Assembly (NCBI GenBank): GCA_027491155.1 | Contig: JAIXWR010000046.1 | Span: 1-64,000, forward strand | Direction of reading: 5' to 3' | DNA from: Verrucomicrobiaceae bacterium | GTDB lineage: Bacteria > Verrucomicrobiota > Verrucomicrobiia > Verrucomicrobiales > Akkermansiaceae | DNA length: 64,000 bases | Part shown: in pieces, positions 9,701 to 18,287 of the stretch | How positions within the stretch are numbered: the first letter of the stretch is position 1 | Layout of the letters: each line of letters starts with the position of its first letter | Program-made: the position numbers and the translations under genes | Notes under the pieces: generated by a model | The model's database searches: none | Told to the model about the DNA's origin: nothing | The model's input: only the letters and a program-made list of their open reading frames with translations

Positions 9701-11173
9701 GGCGATGGCAGCCTGCTCGTCAACCGGGCCGGCACGGTGCTCCACAACGGCGCGGGCAACCTCCTGCTCGGCACGGTGACCGTGAACTCGGGAACCCTCG
9801 CCGTCGACGGCGCCCAGCAGGCCAACCGCTTCCGCGCGAACCAGCTGATCACCGTCAATGCCGGTGCCGCCTTCGAATACCGCGGCGTGAACGCCACCCC
9901 GACCGCGCTGAACTCGATCGACCTTGCCGTGACCTCCGGCACGCTCCGCTCCGTCTCCGGTGCCAGCGCCCTGGCCGGCGACAGCCACGGCCACATGCGG
10001 AACATCACGCTCGACGGCTCCACCATGGAGCTGAACTACTCGGGCACCGGCACCGCTTACAACGGCGAGAGCATCCAGCTCAACGGCGGCTTCAACGTGG
10101 TCGGCACCAGCCCGTCCGTGATCAACACTGGAGTCGGCGGCAACGCGGGCAACACCGGGATCGCCCTGATCGGCGCCGGCAACACCTTCACCATCGCCGA
10201 TGCCACCGCTTCCCCGGCCGCCGACCTGACGGTGAATGCCGAGATCGAAAGTAACGACGGCGGTGGCGGCATCCTCAACAAGGCCGGTGCCGGCACCATG
10301 GTGCTCAACAACGCGTGCAGCTACACCGGCGCCACCAACGTCCAGGCCGGCACCCTGCTCGTCAACAGCACCCTCGCCAGCAGCGGCATCGCGGTGAGCT
10401 CTGGTGCCACCGTCGGCGGCACCGGCTCGACCGCGGGCACCCTGACCGTTTCGGCAGGCGGCACCGTGGCTCCCGGCGCCGGGGCGGGCGACCTCGCGGT
10501 CGGCACCACCGTCATCAGCGGCTCCTATGCCTGCGAGATCGACGGCCTCAACGCCGACACCCTGGTGGTCACCGGCAACCTCGACCTCACCGGCTCGACC
10601 CTCGCCTTGTCGGTGCTCGGCGGCGGCGCCACCGAGGCCGTCTACACCATCGCCACCTACACCGGCACCCTGACCGGCACCTTCGCCGTGACCGGACTGC
10701 CCTCCGGTTACGCGGTGAACTACGACACCCCCGGCGAGATCCGTCTCGTCGGCGGCGTCGATGCCTACGGCTCGTGGGAAACCACGAATGGGATCGCCGG
10801 TGCCGGTGCGAATGTCGATTCCGACAACGACGGCATCCCGAACGGCATCGAGTTCGTGATCGGCGGCGACCCCTCCGGCCCGAACTCCGATTCCAACAGC
10901 CTGCTGCCGACCATCACCGTCGACGGCACCTACCTGAACTTCACGTTCCGCCGGACCGATGACTCCGCGTCCTACGATCCCTTCGTCGAATACGGCTCCA
11001 CCCTCGCCGGCTGGACCGCCGCCGAAGCGGGCGAGCCCGTGCCGACCCCGGTGATCATCAACGAGGTGAACAACGGCTTCGGACCCGGCGTCGACAGCGT
11101 GGAAGTCAAGATCCCGCGCTCGCTGGCCACTGGCAACCGCTTCTTCACCCGTCTCAAGGTGACCATCCCGTAA
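6701..11173 (+). CDS. Autotransporter-type beta-strand repeat surface protein
   Basis: A 1490-residue secreted protein with a signal peptide ending PVAAHAQ. The body is Gly/Thr/Asn-rich with many 'autotransporter-associated beta strand repeat' units (for example GGVNTFTGTTTV and GNNTYLGNTVV-like motifs) predicted to stack as a beta-helix. Two spaced WDI/NW motifs (about residues 250-275 and 845-860) mark sub-blocks. The C-terminus has a calcium-binding DSDNDGIPNGIEF loop and a final beta domain common in Verrucomicrobiota; no 12-strand autotransporter barrel or PEP-CTERM anchor is visible. It probably acts at the cell surface or is released. It is monocistronic, closed by a strong terminator. 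Confidence 0.85.
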   Translation: MNTNRSVLLRTAFRTIAISALPVAAHAQSIISVNFGANETNGSINTGSALTAGALPIAGTFWNNMSGATQTTPQSLINDLGAPSGASVTWSSANTWRSGSPGGTATSLNGNLTKGYLDDGGAGAIVNVSNVPFLAYNVYVIRGSDQGGATNNALANYRPLTVNGTNFQGNQPLNTLSTATIVGGASTTGYNWTNNDTLLDGRNYHVATNRSGLSLVIRGNTGTGRGPIAGVQIQDAYTGTLRYWDIDNTVAGAGGAAPSGTWDTTTANWNNVAGDGTASAWTGVNQAAVFAAGNGATGSYTVTVSGTQTADAVIREEGNLTLSGGTIDLVNAGVIRSFGAGGTLTIDSDITSLGSISFDGVGSHVLNGSATHAGATNISSPFNLSATGDITGTSSVNINGVTAIVDGTLSTTGSINLNAGSLLGEGTLIAGGNVNLNNLGVDNNLTLAGAGSLSTPTGTLAINRGSATFSGNAVATLGSLNNPTANTTTSLNINDSAQINVANRMVLGDQTNAVINVTQTGGSLTNTGTINNPGGNDMSNRWGHWGGSTTTYNLSGGSLNLTGAPLYLSWDGPATLNVSGTGVANLKGVNMGFGTRVNASTINLNPGGTLNIGSDGIVTGGTANKNINLNGGTLGALADWATTRPMNITANTVVNTTGGNISLGGAITGTGNLTLQGGKTVVLGGVNTFTGTTTVTGNTTLLFGLLGNHGPAVTVEPGSTIGAGNLTVPGTGVAGNITAQNGSKSTFRISSGTSDLLDVLDLNVDTSHTLTVVPTGVIAANTVIPVIDYATLSGTGYAGINVVSGNPRLTVSKEPDNGTNISIKVNSFDSVVWKGTDGTNPGLWDIDTTQNWQTDSTLVATKFLQNDVVIFDDTATTTDVTLVGAIAPASVQFNHSTLNFSLAGSGIGGNGGLTKQGTGTVELRNNNTYLGNTVVSAGLLRIGDGTSGSIANGTVQVDIDGDLEVKMAAGATYSRPTTLAAGAQLSFTGTGDLNTNGALSGDGSLLVNRAGTVLHNGAGNLLLGTVTVNSGTLAVDGAQQANRFRANQLITVNAGAAFEYRGVNATPTALNSIDLAVTSGTLRSVSGASALAGDSHGHMRNITLDGSTMELNYSGTGTAYNGESIQLNGGFNVVGTSPSVINTGVGGNAGNTGIALIGAGNTFTIADATASPAADLTVNAEIESNDGGGGILNKAGAGTMVLNNACSYTGATNVQAGTLLVNSTLASSGIAVSSGATVGGTGSTAGTLTVSAGGTVAPGAGAGDLAVGTTVISGSYACEIDGLNADTLVVTGNLDLTGSTLALSVLGGGATEAVYTIATYTGTLTGTFAVTGLPSGYAVNYDTPGEIRLVGGVDAYGSWETTNGIAGAGANVDSDNDGIPNGIEFVIGGDPSGPNSDSNSLLPTITVDGTYLNFTFRRTDDSASYDPFVEYGSTLAGWTAAEAGEPVPTPVIINEVNNGFGPGVDSVEVKIPRSLATGNRFFTRLKVTIP

Positions 11174-11203
11174 GGTCTTCCGATCTGCGGAAACGTTCCC
11201 CAG

Positions 11204-11236
11204 CGCGCCGCCGGCATCCCCGGCGGCGCGTTTTTC
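11204..11236 (+). terminator. Rho-independent terminator of the surface repeat protein
   Basis: A perfect 11-bp GC stem (CGCGCCGCCGG, 11204-11214, with its complement at 11220-11230) has a 5-base loop and is followed at once by TTTTTCTTT. It lies 30 bases past the stop codon. Confidence 0.92.
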
Positions 11237-11442
11237 TTTCCGGCCTGCAACCTACGCGATGACGGGCTACACGACCGGCCGGGCCATGCTAGCTTGGCTC
11301 CGTCATCAAGCCGGCCGGGTGGCCAGCGGATGTGCGAAAAGGAGCTGGTCAGGTTTCCTTGTCGAAAACCCCGGGCACCGGAGAACACCCCTCTCTCCGG
11401 TGCCCGTGGCATTTCCGGAGGGGATGAACGAAGGGCTTCCCC

Positions 11443-12102
11443 TCACCAATCGACGTTCTGGCCGCGGGTATCGACGTGCGTGAACGCCGAATAGCGCCCC
11501 ACCCCGCCGCGGAACAGGCCGCGCGAGCGCAGCGTCCGGGCCGTCTGAGCCACCGTCGAGGCATGCACCGGGAACTTCACGTCCACCGCCACGTTCGCCT
11601 GGTGCCAGGACCCGCTGCGGGCACCGGCACAGCGGGCGTTGTAAACCGGGCATCGGTAGGCGGAAACGATCTCCTTCACCGGTTGCTCCAGCTCCAGGCA
11701 GATCCGGTCGATCACCCGCAAGGTCGGCACCATCTGTCGCCACAGGTTGCGCGGCGGCAGGCTGTTCCAGACCGATCCGCGCTGCTTGGCATGCGCCTCG
11801 ATCACCTGCCGCACCGACAGCCGCTGCAAGCGGATGCTGCCGAGGTAGGCCGCGTAGTCGTTGAGATTGCGGCCCTGGCGGGCCACCCATTCGGCCGGCA
11901 GCCCGGAGAGATCCACCGCACCCGTCCGGCCGCCGCCGTTGACAAGCACCCGGGGCGTGCCCGGTTTCCTGCCGAAGAACGCCGACGCAGGCAACGAACT
12001 GCCGATCAGGGCGAGGGCTCCGAAACCCAGGGTGCCGAGGGCACCGCGACGGGACTGGGAAGAAAGCGGACCGGACTCGCCGGAAATCGAAAGTGGAAGC
12101 AT
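11443..12102 (-). CDS. Tat-exported DUF882/M15-type murein peptidase
   Basis: A 219-residue protein like E. coli YcbK (MepK) and the peptidase M15_3 family. The N-terminus has a Tat-like signal, SRRGALG (twin Arg at residues 18-19) followed by a hydrophobic stretch ending PASA. Zinc-site residues fit the family: His and Asp in WHQANVAVDVKF and the C-terminal THVD. Family members are periplasmic L,D- or D,D-endopeptidases acting on peptidoglycan cross-links. The Tat signal implies folding, possibly metal loading, before export. It is transcribed opposite to its neighbours. Confidence 0.82.
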   Translation of the reverse strand: MLPLSISGESGPLSSQSRRGALGTLGFGALALIGSSLPASAFFGRKPGTPRVLVNGGGRTGAVDLSGLPAEWVARQGRNLNDYAAYLGSIRLQRLSVRQVIEAHAKQRGSVWNSLPPRNLWRQMVPTLRVIDRICLELEQPVKEIVSAYRCPVYNARCAGARSGSWHQANVAVDVKFPVHASTVAQTARTLRSRGLFRGGVGRYSAFTHVDTRGQNVDW

Positions 12103-12479
12103 GTCGTGAGCGTAGGGCTGGCTGGGTTAGGCGGTGGAGCAAGCTCCGTGCCGCCGTGACGGGGTGGTTTTTGCCGGGTCGCCCCGGACAATTCGCCGGG
12201 TAGGAAAGCAGCCGACCCCGGGGCGGCAAGGAATTTCTGCCAGATTTGCTAACCGTTAGGGAGTTCCGTGAATAAAGCGGACCAAAGGATGCACTCGGCA
12301 TGGCCATTGTAACCACCGCCTCGACCTGTTTCCGCATCCCTTGAAGGGCGGATCCACGCCCCCGCTGACCTCGGCGGCACCGCTTGGCCCCGCACCGCGG
12401 GCCCCGCCTCAAACGGATGCTTCAGTTTCCCGTCTTGCGTCTTGAAGTCTCCGCCCTCCGCCGCAAACTCCCTTCACTC
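12103..12479. other. 377-bp intergenic region between the M15-type peptidase and lptG
   Basis: No gene, tRNA or recognised riboswitch is visible. It is a divergent promoter region and includes a lower-GC patch (about 12235-12285) that could hold promoters. The last 50 bases contain CTTGCGTC-type short repeats and the string CTCCCTTCACTC, also found upstream of the serine hydrolase gene near 15673. This suggests shared intergenic repeat material. Confidence 0.5.
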
Positions 12480-13646
12480 ATGCGTCTTTTCGACCGCTAC
12501 ATCGGCCGCCAGGTATTCGTCGGGACGCTGTTCGCCATCCTCCTGCTCAGCACCATCCTGGTGATGGGCAGCCTGTTTCAAAAGGTCCGCCCGCTGCTGG
12601 TGGACTTCGGCGCGCCGCCTTCGATCGTCCTCGAGTTCCTGGTCAGCATCCTCCCCTTCTACCTGATCTACACGATCCCCTGGGCCTTCCTCTCCGCCGT
12701 GCTGCTGGTCTTCGGCCGGCTTTCCTCGGATCAGGAACTCACCGGCTTCCGCGTCGCCGGCATCAGCCTGACCCGCCTCTCCGCGTCCGTTTTCGCGCTG
12801 GGCGCCGCCCTTTCCGCCCTGTGCCTGTGGCTGAACGTCGAGGTCGCCCCGCGCTCGAAACAGGGTGCCGACCAGATCGCCATCAAAGCCTTCTTCAAGG
12901 ACCCGCGCAGCATGCTCAGCGCCGCCGCCGAGCAGGACGGGCTCGAGCGCCTGGAAGACAGCCTCAAGGGCATCCGCGCCTACATCGAGAAGTCCGACAA
13001 CGCCGACGGCTCCGACAGCACCACGATGCGCGGCCTGCACCTGTTCAAGATCCACGACCGCGACGATCCCGGCGGCACCGACATCTACGTCCACGCCATG
13101 CGGGCCGAGGCGGTGGTGGACGAGCAGAAGCGGGAGTTCCGCTTCCATCTCTACGACTCCCTCTTCGAGACCTCCAAGCCAAAGACCGATGCCAACGGCA
13201 TGCCCCTGCCCGGCAATCCTCCGGGGGAGCCCCAGTTCGTCCTCTCCGGCGAGGCGGTGCCGCTGGTCCTTCCCTTCGAGTTCGCCCAGCGCAAGGAAAG
13301 CCCTTCCTCCAAGACCAACGCGGAACTCCGCGAGTTCATCGCCGCCAATCCCAAGCTCCACCCGAAATACCGGATCGGCCGCTACTGGGCGGAAATGCAG
13401 CGCCGCTACGCGTCCTCCTTCGCCTGCCTCGCCTTCGCCTTCATCGGCATCCCGCTCGGCATCAAGGCCCGCCGCAAGGACACCTCCACCGGCCTGATCC
13501 TCAGCCTGCTGATCGGCGCGGCCTACTTCGTCTGCGGCATGATGGGCGGGGCCACCGAGACCGGAGTGCTGATCGCCACCTGGACCCCGAACGTCATCTG
13601 CGTGATCCTCGGCATGATCCTGCTCCGCCGCGCCCGCTTCCGCTGA
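12480..13646 (+). CDS. lptG: LPS export ABC transporter permease LptG
   Basis: A 388-residue YjgP/YjgQ-family permease. Three N-terminal TM segments (about residues 15-110), a large periplasmic beta-jellyroll region (about 130-290) and three C-terminal TM segments form the LptFG half-transporter. The start ATG precedes the conserved RLFDRYIGRQVF. LptF/LptG with LptB pull LPS from the inner membrane to LptC/A/D. Only one permease gene is here; LptF, LptB and LptC must lie elsewhere. Whether it is LptF or LptG cannot be fully settled from sequence. sulP follows after 19 bases. Confidence 0.85.
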   Translation: MRLFDRYIGRQVFVGTLFAILLLSTILVMGSLFQKVRPLLVDFGAPPSIVLEFLVSILPFYLIYTIPWAFLSAVLLVFGRLSSDQELTGFRVAGISLTRLSASVFALGAALSALCLWLNVEVAPRSKQGADQIAIKAFFKDPRSMLSAAAEQDGLERLEDSLKGIRAYIEKSDNADGSDSTTMRGLHLFKIHDRDDPGGTDIYVHAMRAEAVVDEQKREFRFHLYDSLFETSKPKTDANGMPLPGNPPGEPQFVLSGEAVPLVLPFEFAQRKESPSSKTNAELREFIAANPKLHPKYRIGRYWAEMQRRYASSFACLAFAFIGIPLGIKARRKDTSTGLILSLLIGAAYFVCGMMGGATETGVLIATWTPNVICVILGMILLRRARFR

Positions 13647-13665
13647 CCACCGGGCCCGCCTCGCC

Positions 13666-15537
13666 ATGATCTCCCATTTCCACCCCCGCAGGATCGCCCG
13701 CCGCCTCGGCGGGTTCTTCCGGGAAGGAAAGCTGGACCCCCTTCCCATCCTCGGCGTCCTGCGCCGCTACTCGCGCGAGAAATTCCGCGCCGACGGCAAG
13801 GCCGCCCTGAACGTCTCGCTGCTCGATATCCCGCAGGGCATCGCCTACGCGGCCATCGCCGAACTGCCCATCGTCTTCGGCATCGCCTGCTCCGCCGCCG
13901 CCTCGATCACCGCGCCGTTCTTCGCCGGTTCGCGCCACACCATCCTCGGGCCGACCAATGCCACCGCCTTCATGCTCTTCGGCTTCTTCGCCGTGGAGCC
14001 CGCCCTCGCCGCCCGCGAAACCCAGCTCGTGCCGCTGCTGGTGATGATGGTCGGCCTCCTCTGTCTCGTCGGCGCCATCCTCCGCGTGGCGGACCTGCTC
14101 CAGTATATCTCCCGCTCCGTCCTCGTCGGCTACGTCTCCGGCGCCGCGGTGCTGATCATGACCAACCAGTTCAAGCACCTTTTCGGCGTGGCTGCGGAGG
14201 TTGACGAGCAGCGGCCGAGCACCTTCGTCGGCCTGGTCGAAGCCCTTCTCCGCTCGCTCCACGCCATCGACTGGGGCCCGCTGATCATCGGCGTGACCAC
14301 CTTCGCGCTGTTCTGGTTCATGAGGCGCTGGAAACCCCGCTGGCCGAACCTTGCTCTGGTGCTGATCGTCGTCTCCGCCGGCTTCGGCACGCTGATCCAT
14401 CGCGGCATCGAACCCTTCGCCGGGGTCGCCTGCTTCAAGACCTTCACCCCGCAGGACCTCGTCCCTTCCCTGCCCTCCCTCGCCCGCGAGGGGATCTTCG
14501 AGGACATCTCCGCCCTGCTCGGGGTCGCCCTCGCCATCGCCTTCCTCGCCTGCCTCGAAAACACGCTGATGGCGAAAACCATCGCCTCCCGCTCCGGCGA
14601 CCGCTCCGACGTGAACCAGGACATGTTCGCCGTCGGTGCCGCCAACGTCGCCAGCGCCATCGCCGGCGGCATGCCCGCTTCCGGCTCGCTGCTCCGCTCG
14701 TCGCTCAACTTCACCTCGGGAGCCATCACCCGGATGTCGTCGGTCTATTCCGGCACCCTCGTGCTTTCCGCCGCCCTGCTCATCGCCTGGCTGCCGAAAT
14801 ACGGCATCGACCTCATCGGCCACGTCCCCAAGGCCGCCCTCGCCGCCCTGGTCGTCGGCATCGCCCTCGCCCTGATCAACCGCCACAACATCCGCGTCTG
14901 CCTCCGCTCCACTCCCGACGACGCCGCCGTGCTGGTGACCACCTTCGTCGCCACCCTCATCGCCCCGCTCGATGTCGCCATCTTCATCGGCGTCGCGCTC
15001 TCGATCACCCTCTTCCTCCGCAAGGCCAGCCGGCCTCATCTCGTCGAATACGAGTTCAGCGACGCCGGCGAACTCCGCCAGATGGGCGAGAAGCGCCAGC
15101 GCCCCAACCCGGCCATCTCGATCGTCCACGTCGAAGGCGACCTCTTCTTCGGCGCGGCCGAACTCTTCCGCACCCAGATCCAGCGCACCGCCGCCGACCC
15201 CTCGCTGAAGATCCTCATCCTCCGCCTCAAGAACGCACGCCACCTCGACGCCACCTCGGTGCTCGCCCTCGAGGACCTCATCAAGTTCATGCGCGCCAAC
15301 GACCGCCACGTCCTGATCTCCGGCGCCACCCGCGACGTCTACCGCGTGCTGAAGAACTCCGGCGTGCTCAAGACCATCCAGCAGGGAGCCGACCGCAAGG
15401 CCGGCCAAAGCAACATCTTCCTCAACCGCCCCAGCAACCCGAACCTCTCCACCCGCGACGCCCTCAAACGCGCCCAGCAGCTCCTCGGCGGGGAGAAAGC
15501 CGAGGTCCGCATCTTCTACGATCCGACGAAGAAGTAG
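13666..15537 (+). CDS. SulP-family anion permease with STAS domain
   Basis: A 623-residue SLC26/SulP transporter. About 10-14 TM segments span residues 40-430, beginning with LLDIPQGIAYAAIAELP, the family's TM1 signature. A cytoplasmic STAS domain follows (about 455-565; LRLKNARHLDATSVLALEDL is its core). Substrates in the family include sulfate, bicarbonate and dicarboxylates; none can be assigned here. It lies 19 bases after lptG and is probably co-transcribed, although no functional link to LPS export is known. Confidence 0.88.
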   Translation: MISHFHPRRIARRLGGFFREGKLDPLPILGVLRRYSREKFRADGKAALNVSLLDIPQGIAYAAIAELPIVFGIACSAAASITAPFFAGSRHTILGPTNATAFMLFGFFAVEPALAARETQLVPLLVMMVGLLCLVGAILRVADLLQYISRSVLVGYVSGAAVLIMTNQFKHLFGVAAEVDEQRPSTFVGLVEALLRSLHAIDWGPLIIGVTTFALFWFMRRWKPRWPNLALVLIVVSAGFGTLIHRGIEPFAGVACFKTFTPQDLVPSLPSLAREGIFEDISALLGVALAIAFLACLENTLMAKTIASRSGDRSDVNQDMFAVGAANVASAIAGGMPASGSLLRSSLNFTSGAITRMSSVYSGTLVLSAALLIAWLPKYGIDLIGHVPKAALAALVVGIALALINRHNIRVCLRSTPDDAAVLVTTFVATLIAPLDVAIFIGVALSITLFLRKASRPHLVEYEFSDAGELRQMGEKRQRPNPAISIVHVEGDLFFGAAELFRTQIQRTAADPSLKILILRLKNARHLDATSVLALEDLIKFMRANDRHVLISGATRDVYRVLKNSGVLKTIQQGADRKAGQSNIFLNRPSNPNLSTRDALKRAQQLLGGEKAEVRIFYDPTKK

Positions 15538-15547
15538 CCACGAAGAA

Positions 15548-15586
15548 GATGGTAGATCGTAGATGGTAGATGATGGATCGAAGATT
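15548..15586. repeat. Heptamer repeat block GATNGTA
   Basis: Five consecutive 7-base units (GATGGTA, GATCGTA, GATGGTA, GATGATG, GATCGAA) lie 10 bases after the sulP stop. The following spacer (15587-15711) contains GCCAAAGAAAAGC, also present near 26300, and no gene. Confidence 0.85.
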
Positions 15587-15711
15587 CCCCCGGCTCAAAA
15601 GGGACCGCCGATCTTCAGTCGGCTTGGACGGTCCAGCGCCAAAGAAAAGCAAATGAATCGCAAACGTCCTTAAGCTCCCTTCACTCTTCAAATCTCCCTC
15701 AATCTCCCGGA

Positions 15712-16836
15712 ATGAAACCCCTCATCCTCCTCGCCTGCCTCTCCATCGCCCATGCCCAGACGAATCCCCTCATCGTCGAGGCCATGGACCGCGCCATCGC
15801 CGCAAAGGAAATCGCCGGCGCCGTCACCCTCGTCGCCGACGCCGATCAAACCCTCCACCTCGCCGCCCAGGGCTTTGCCGATCTCGAAAACAAGTCCCCC
15901 ATGAAGGAGGACTCGATCTTCTGGATCGCCTCGATGACCAAGCCGGTCACCGGCGCCGCCGTGATGATGATGCAGGACGCCGGCAAGCTGTCCGTCGACG
16001 ATCCGGTTTCGAAATACCTGCCCGAGTTCAAGCAACTCAAGGACGCGGAGGGAAAGGAAGTCGTCATCACCCTGAAGCACTGCCTCACCCACAGCTCCGG
16101 CTTGAGCGAGGTGAGCCCGCAGGAGTCCGGCAACGTCACCACCTTGAAGGACCTCATGCCGCTCATCGCCGCCAAGCCGGTCCAGTTCCCGCCCGGCAGC
16201 AAGTGGCAGTATTCCCAGACCTCCATCAACACCGCCGCCCGCGTCGTCGAAGTCGTCTCCGGCCTCTCTTTCCCCGACTTCCTCGACCGGCAACTCTTCA
16301 CGCCCCTCGGCATGAAGGACACCACTTTCTATCCGACCGAAGAACAGGCGAAGCGCATCGCGGTTTCCTATTCGCGGAACGCCGCCGGTGAACTTGAGAA
16401 GTCCCCATTGATGTTCCTCGGCAATGCACCCGTCACCAGCCGCGAGCGCTACCCTCGCGCCAACGGCGGCCTCTTCTCCACCGCCGCCGACTACGCGAAG
16501 TTCGCCCGCATGATCCTCCGCGGTGGCGAACTCGATGGAAAACGCTACCTCTCCGAGAAAGCCGTCCAACAGATGACCACCGTCCAGAGCGGCGACCTCG
16601 TCACCGGCTTCACCCCCGGCAATGGCTGGGGCCTCGGCTGGTGCGTGATCCGCGAACCGCAAGGCGTCAGCGCCGCCCTCTCGCCCGGCACCCACGGCCA
16701 CGGCGGTGCCTACGGCACCCAGGCGTGGATCGATCCCGTGAAGAAGCGCGTCCACCTGCTCCTCGTCCAGCGCGCGAACTTCCCCAACTCCGACGGCTCC
16801 GCAGTCCGGCAAGCCTTCCACCAAGCCGCACGATGA
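15712..16836 (+). CDS. Secreted serine hydrolase, class C beta-lactamase/DD-peptidase fold
   Basis: A 374-residue protein of the beta-lactamase-related (AmpC/EstB) family. A short signal peptide ends SIAHAQ. The catalytic SxxK is S74-M-T-K77, the second motif is Y167-S-Q (Tyr as general base), and the third is HGHGG at 328-332. Family members are periplasmic esterases or peptidases; true beta-lactam hydrolysis is not implied. The next gene starts inside its stop codon (ATGA at 16833-16836), so the pair is translationally coupled. Confidence 0.88.
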   Translation: MKPLILLACLSIAHAQTNPLIVEAMDRAIAAKEIAGAVTLVADADQTLHLAAQGFADLENKSPMKEDSIFWIASMTKPVTGAAVMMMQDAGKLSVDDPVSKYLPEFKQLKDAEGKEVVITLKHCLTHSSGLSEVSPQESGNVTTLKDLMPLIAAKPVQFPPGSKWQYSQTSINTAARVVEVVSGLSFPDFLDRQLFTPLGMKDTTFYPTEEQAKRIAVSYSRNAAGELEKSPLMFLGNAPVTSRERYPRANGGLFSTAADYAKFARMILRGGELDGKRYLSEKAVQQMTTVQSGDLVTGFTPGNGWGLGWCVIREPQGVSAALSPGTHGHGGAYGTQAWIDPVKKRVHLLLVQRANFPNSDGSAVRQAFHQAAR

Positions 16837-17507
16837 TCCCTCCCATGCGCCTCCTCCTTCTCCTGCCGGCCGTCTTCCTCGCCATCGCTTCCGCGGAGCC
16901 GGTCCGGATCCTGCCCCTCGGCGATTCGATCACCGAGGGCAGCAACCGGATCAGCTACCGGCCCGCCCTCGCGAAACTGCTGAAGGACGCGGAACTCGAC
17001 GTCGCCTTCGTCGGCCCGAAGGAAGCGCCCGCCGGCCTGCGCCACGGCGGCTACGGCGGCAAGAACGCCGAACAGATCGCCAGGCTCTACGAAGGCTTCC
17101 ACGCCACCACGCCCGCCGACATCGTGCTGATCCACGCCGGCCACAACCACTTCGCCGAGGAAAAGCCGGTCCCGGGCATCGTCCGCGCGACCGGGGAAAT
17201 GATCGCCACCGCCCGCAAGGCCAATCCCAAGGTCACCATCCTCCTCGCCCAGGTCATCCCCAGCGGCAAGCTGCCGAAATACAGCTACCTGCCGGAGCTG
17301 AACCGCGAACTCGCCAAGCTGGCCGCAAAGCTCCACCGACCGGAACAGAAGGTCATCCTCGTCGACCAGGCCACCGGCTTCGATTGGAAAACCGATGCCG
17401 TCGCCGACCGCGTCCACCCGAACGAGGGCGGCGCGGAGAAGATGGCCGGACGATGGTTCCAGGCTCTCAAGCCCTTGCTCCCCGCCAAGGCCGCCGGCGC
17501 GCGCTGA
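16833..17507 (+). CDS. Secreted SGNH/GDSL hydrolase
   Basis: A 224-residue esterase-like protein. Signal peptide at residues 1-21; block I is LGDSITEG with Ser32, block III HAGHNHF supplies the Asn, and block V has Asp192 and His195 in DRVHPNEGG. Family members deacetylate or de-esterify polysaccharides or lipids in the periplasm. The ATG at 16833 overlaps the upstream stop (ATGA); a second ATG at 16845 would give a tidier signal peptide. Pairing with the serine hydrolase suggests a shared extracellular substrate. Confidence 0.86.
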   Translation: MIPPMRLLLLLPAVFLAIASAEPVRILPLGDSITEGSNRISYRPALAKLLKDAELDVAFVGPKEAPAGLRHGGYGGKNAEQIARLYEGFHATTPADIVLIHAGHNHFAEEKPVPGIVRATGEMIATARKANPKVTILLAQVIPSGKLPKYSYLPELNRELAKLAAKLHRPEQKVILVDQATGFDWKTDAVADRVHPNEGGAEKMAGRWFQALKPLLPAKAAGAR

Positions 17508-17556
17508 TGCGGATTCCCTTCGACAGCCCGCCCGCCAGCCACGATACCCGCCGCGG

Positions 17557-18219
17557 ATGAAGGTCACCACCACGCTCGCCTCCTGCCGGACGCCCGATGG
17601 CGCCCTGATGGTGCTCCAGGAGCACGACGGCCAGCATTACCTCAAGGTCGGCGGCGTGCCGCTGATGAGCACCACGGCTTCCTACTCGGAACAACAGATG
17701 GCCGAGCTGGCCTGCGCCTCGCTGCCCTCCAAGCCCCGCATCCTCATCGGCGGCCTCGGCTTCGGCTACACCCTGCGCCGCGTGCTCGAACTCTGCCCGC
17801 CCGACGCCATCGTCGACGTTGCGGAACTGCTCCAGGAAGTGATCGACTGGAACCGCGAGTTCCTCAAGGAGGTGAACGGCCTCCTCGTCGACGACCCGCG
17901 CGTCGAGGTCCACCGCGTCGACGTCCACGAACTCCTCAACGGCAAGCACCGCTATCACGCCATTCTGTTAGACGTCGACAACAGCCCCGACCCGCTGGTC
18001 CAGCAGGGCAATGCCCGCCTCTACAACCGCGGCGGCCTCGTCCGCATCAAGGCCGCCCTCCACCCGAAAGGCCGCGTCGTCTTCTGGTCCGCCAACCGCG
18101 ACAAGCACTTCGCCGAATCCCTCGGCCGCGTCTTCAAGCAGGTCGAGTGCGTCGGCGCGAAAGCCTATCCGAAGGCGAAGAAGATCACCCACACCCTCTT
18201 CGTCGCCGACCGCGATTGA
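17557..18219 (+). CDS. Spermidine-synthase-like methyltransferase-fold protein
   Basis: A 220-residue Rossmann protein with the glycine-rich loop GGLGFGYT (65-72) and an acidic residue after the second strand (VDVAE, 87-90), as in polyamine aminopropyltransferases and SAM methyltransferases. It is shorter than true spermidine synthases (about 280) because the N-terminal beta domain is largely missing. A later DVDNSP replaces the catalytic region, so real spermidine synthase activity is doubtful. The ATG start lies 50 bases after the esterase gene. Confidence 0.72.
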   Translation: MKVTTTLASCRTPDGALMVLQEHDGQHYLKVGGVPLMSTTASYSEQQMAELACASLPSKPRILIGGLGFGYTLRRVLELCPPDAIVDVAELLQEVIDWNREFLKEVNGLLVDDPRVEVHRVDVHELLNGKHRYHAILLDVDNSPDPLVQQGNARLYNRGGLVRIKAALHPKGRVVFWSANRDKHFAESLGRVFKQVECVGAKAYPKAKKITHTLFVADRD

Positions 18220-18287
18220 GCGCCCGCTTCGAATCCGAGCCGCCCCGTGGAATTGACCGAGACCCCGATCTGCGGGACAAGGCCGCA

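Noticed and set aside
12103-12479. Riboswitch or structured RNA before lptG
   Set aside because: Several GC-rich hairpins are possible but none matches a known aptamer consensus and no terminator follows.
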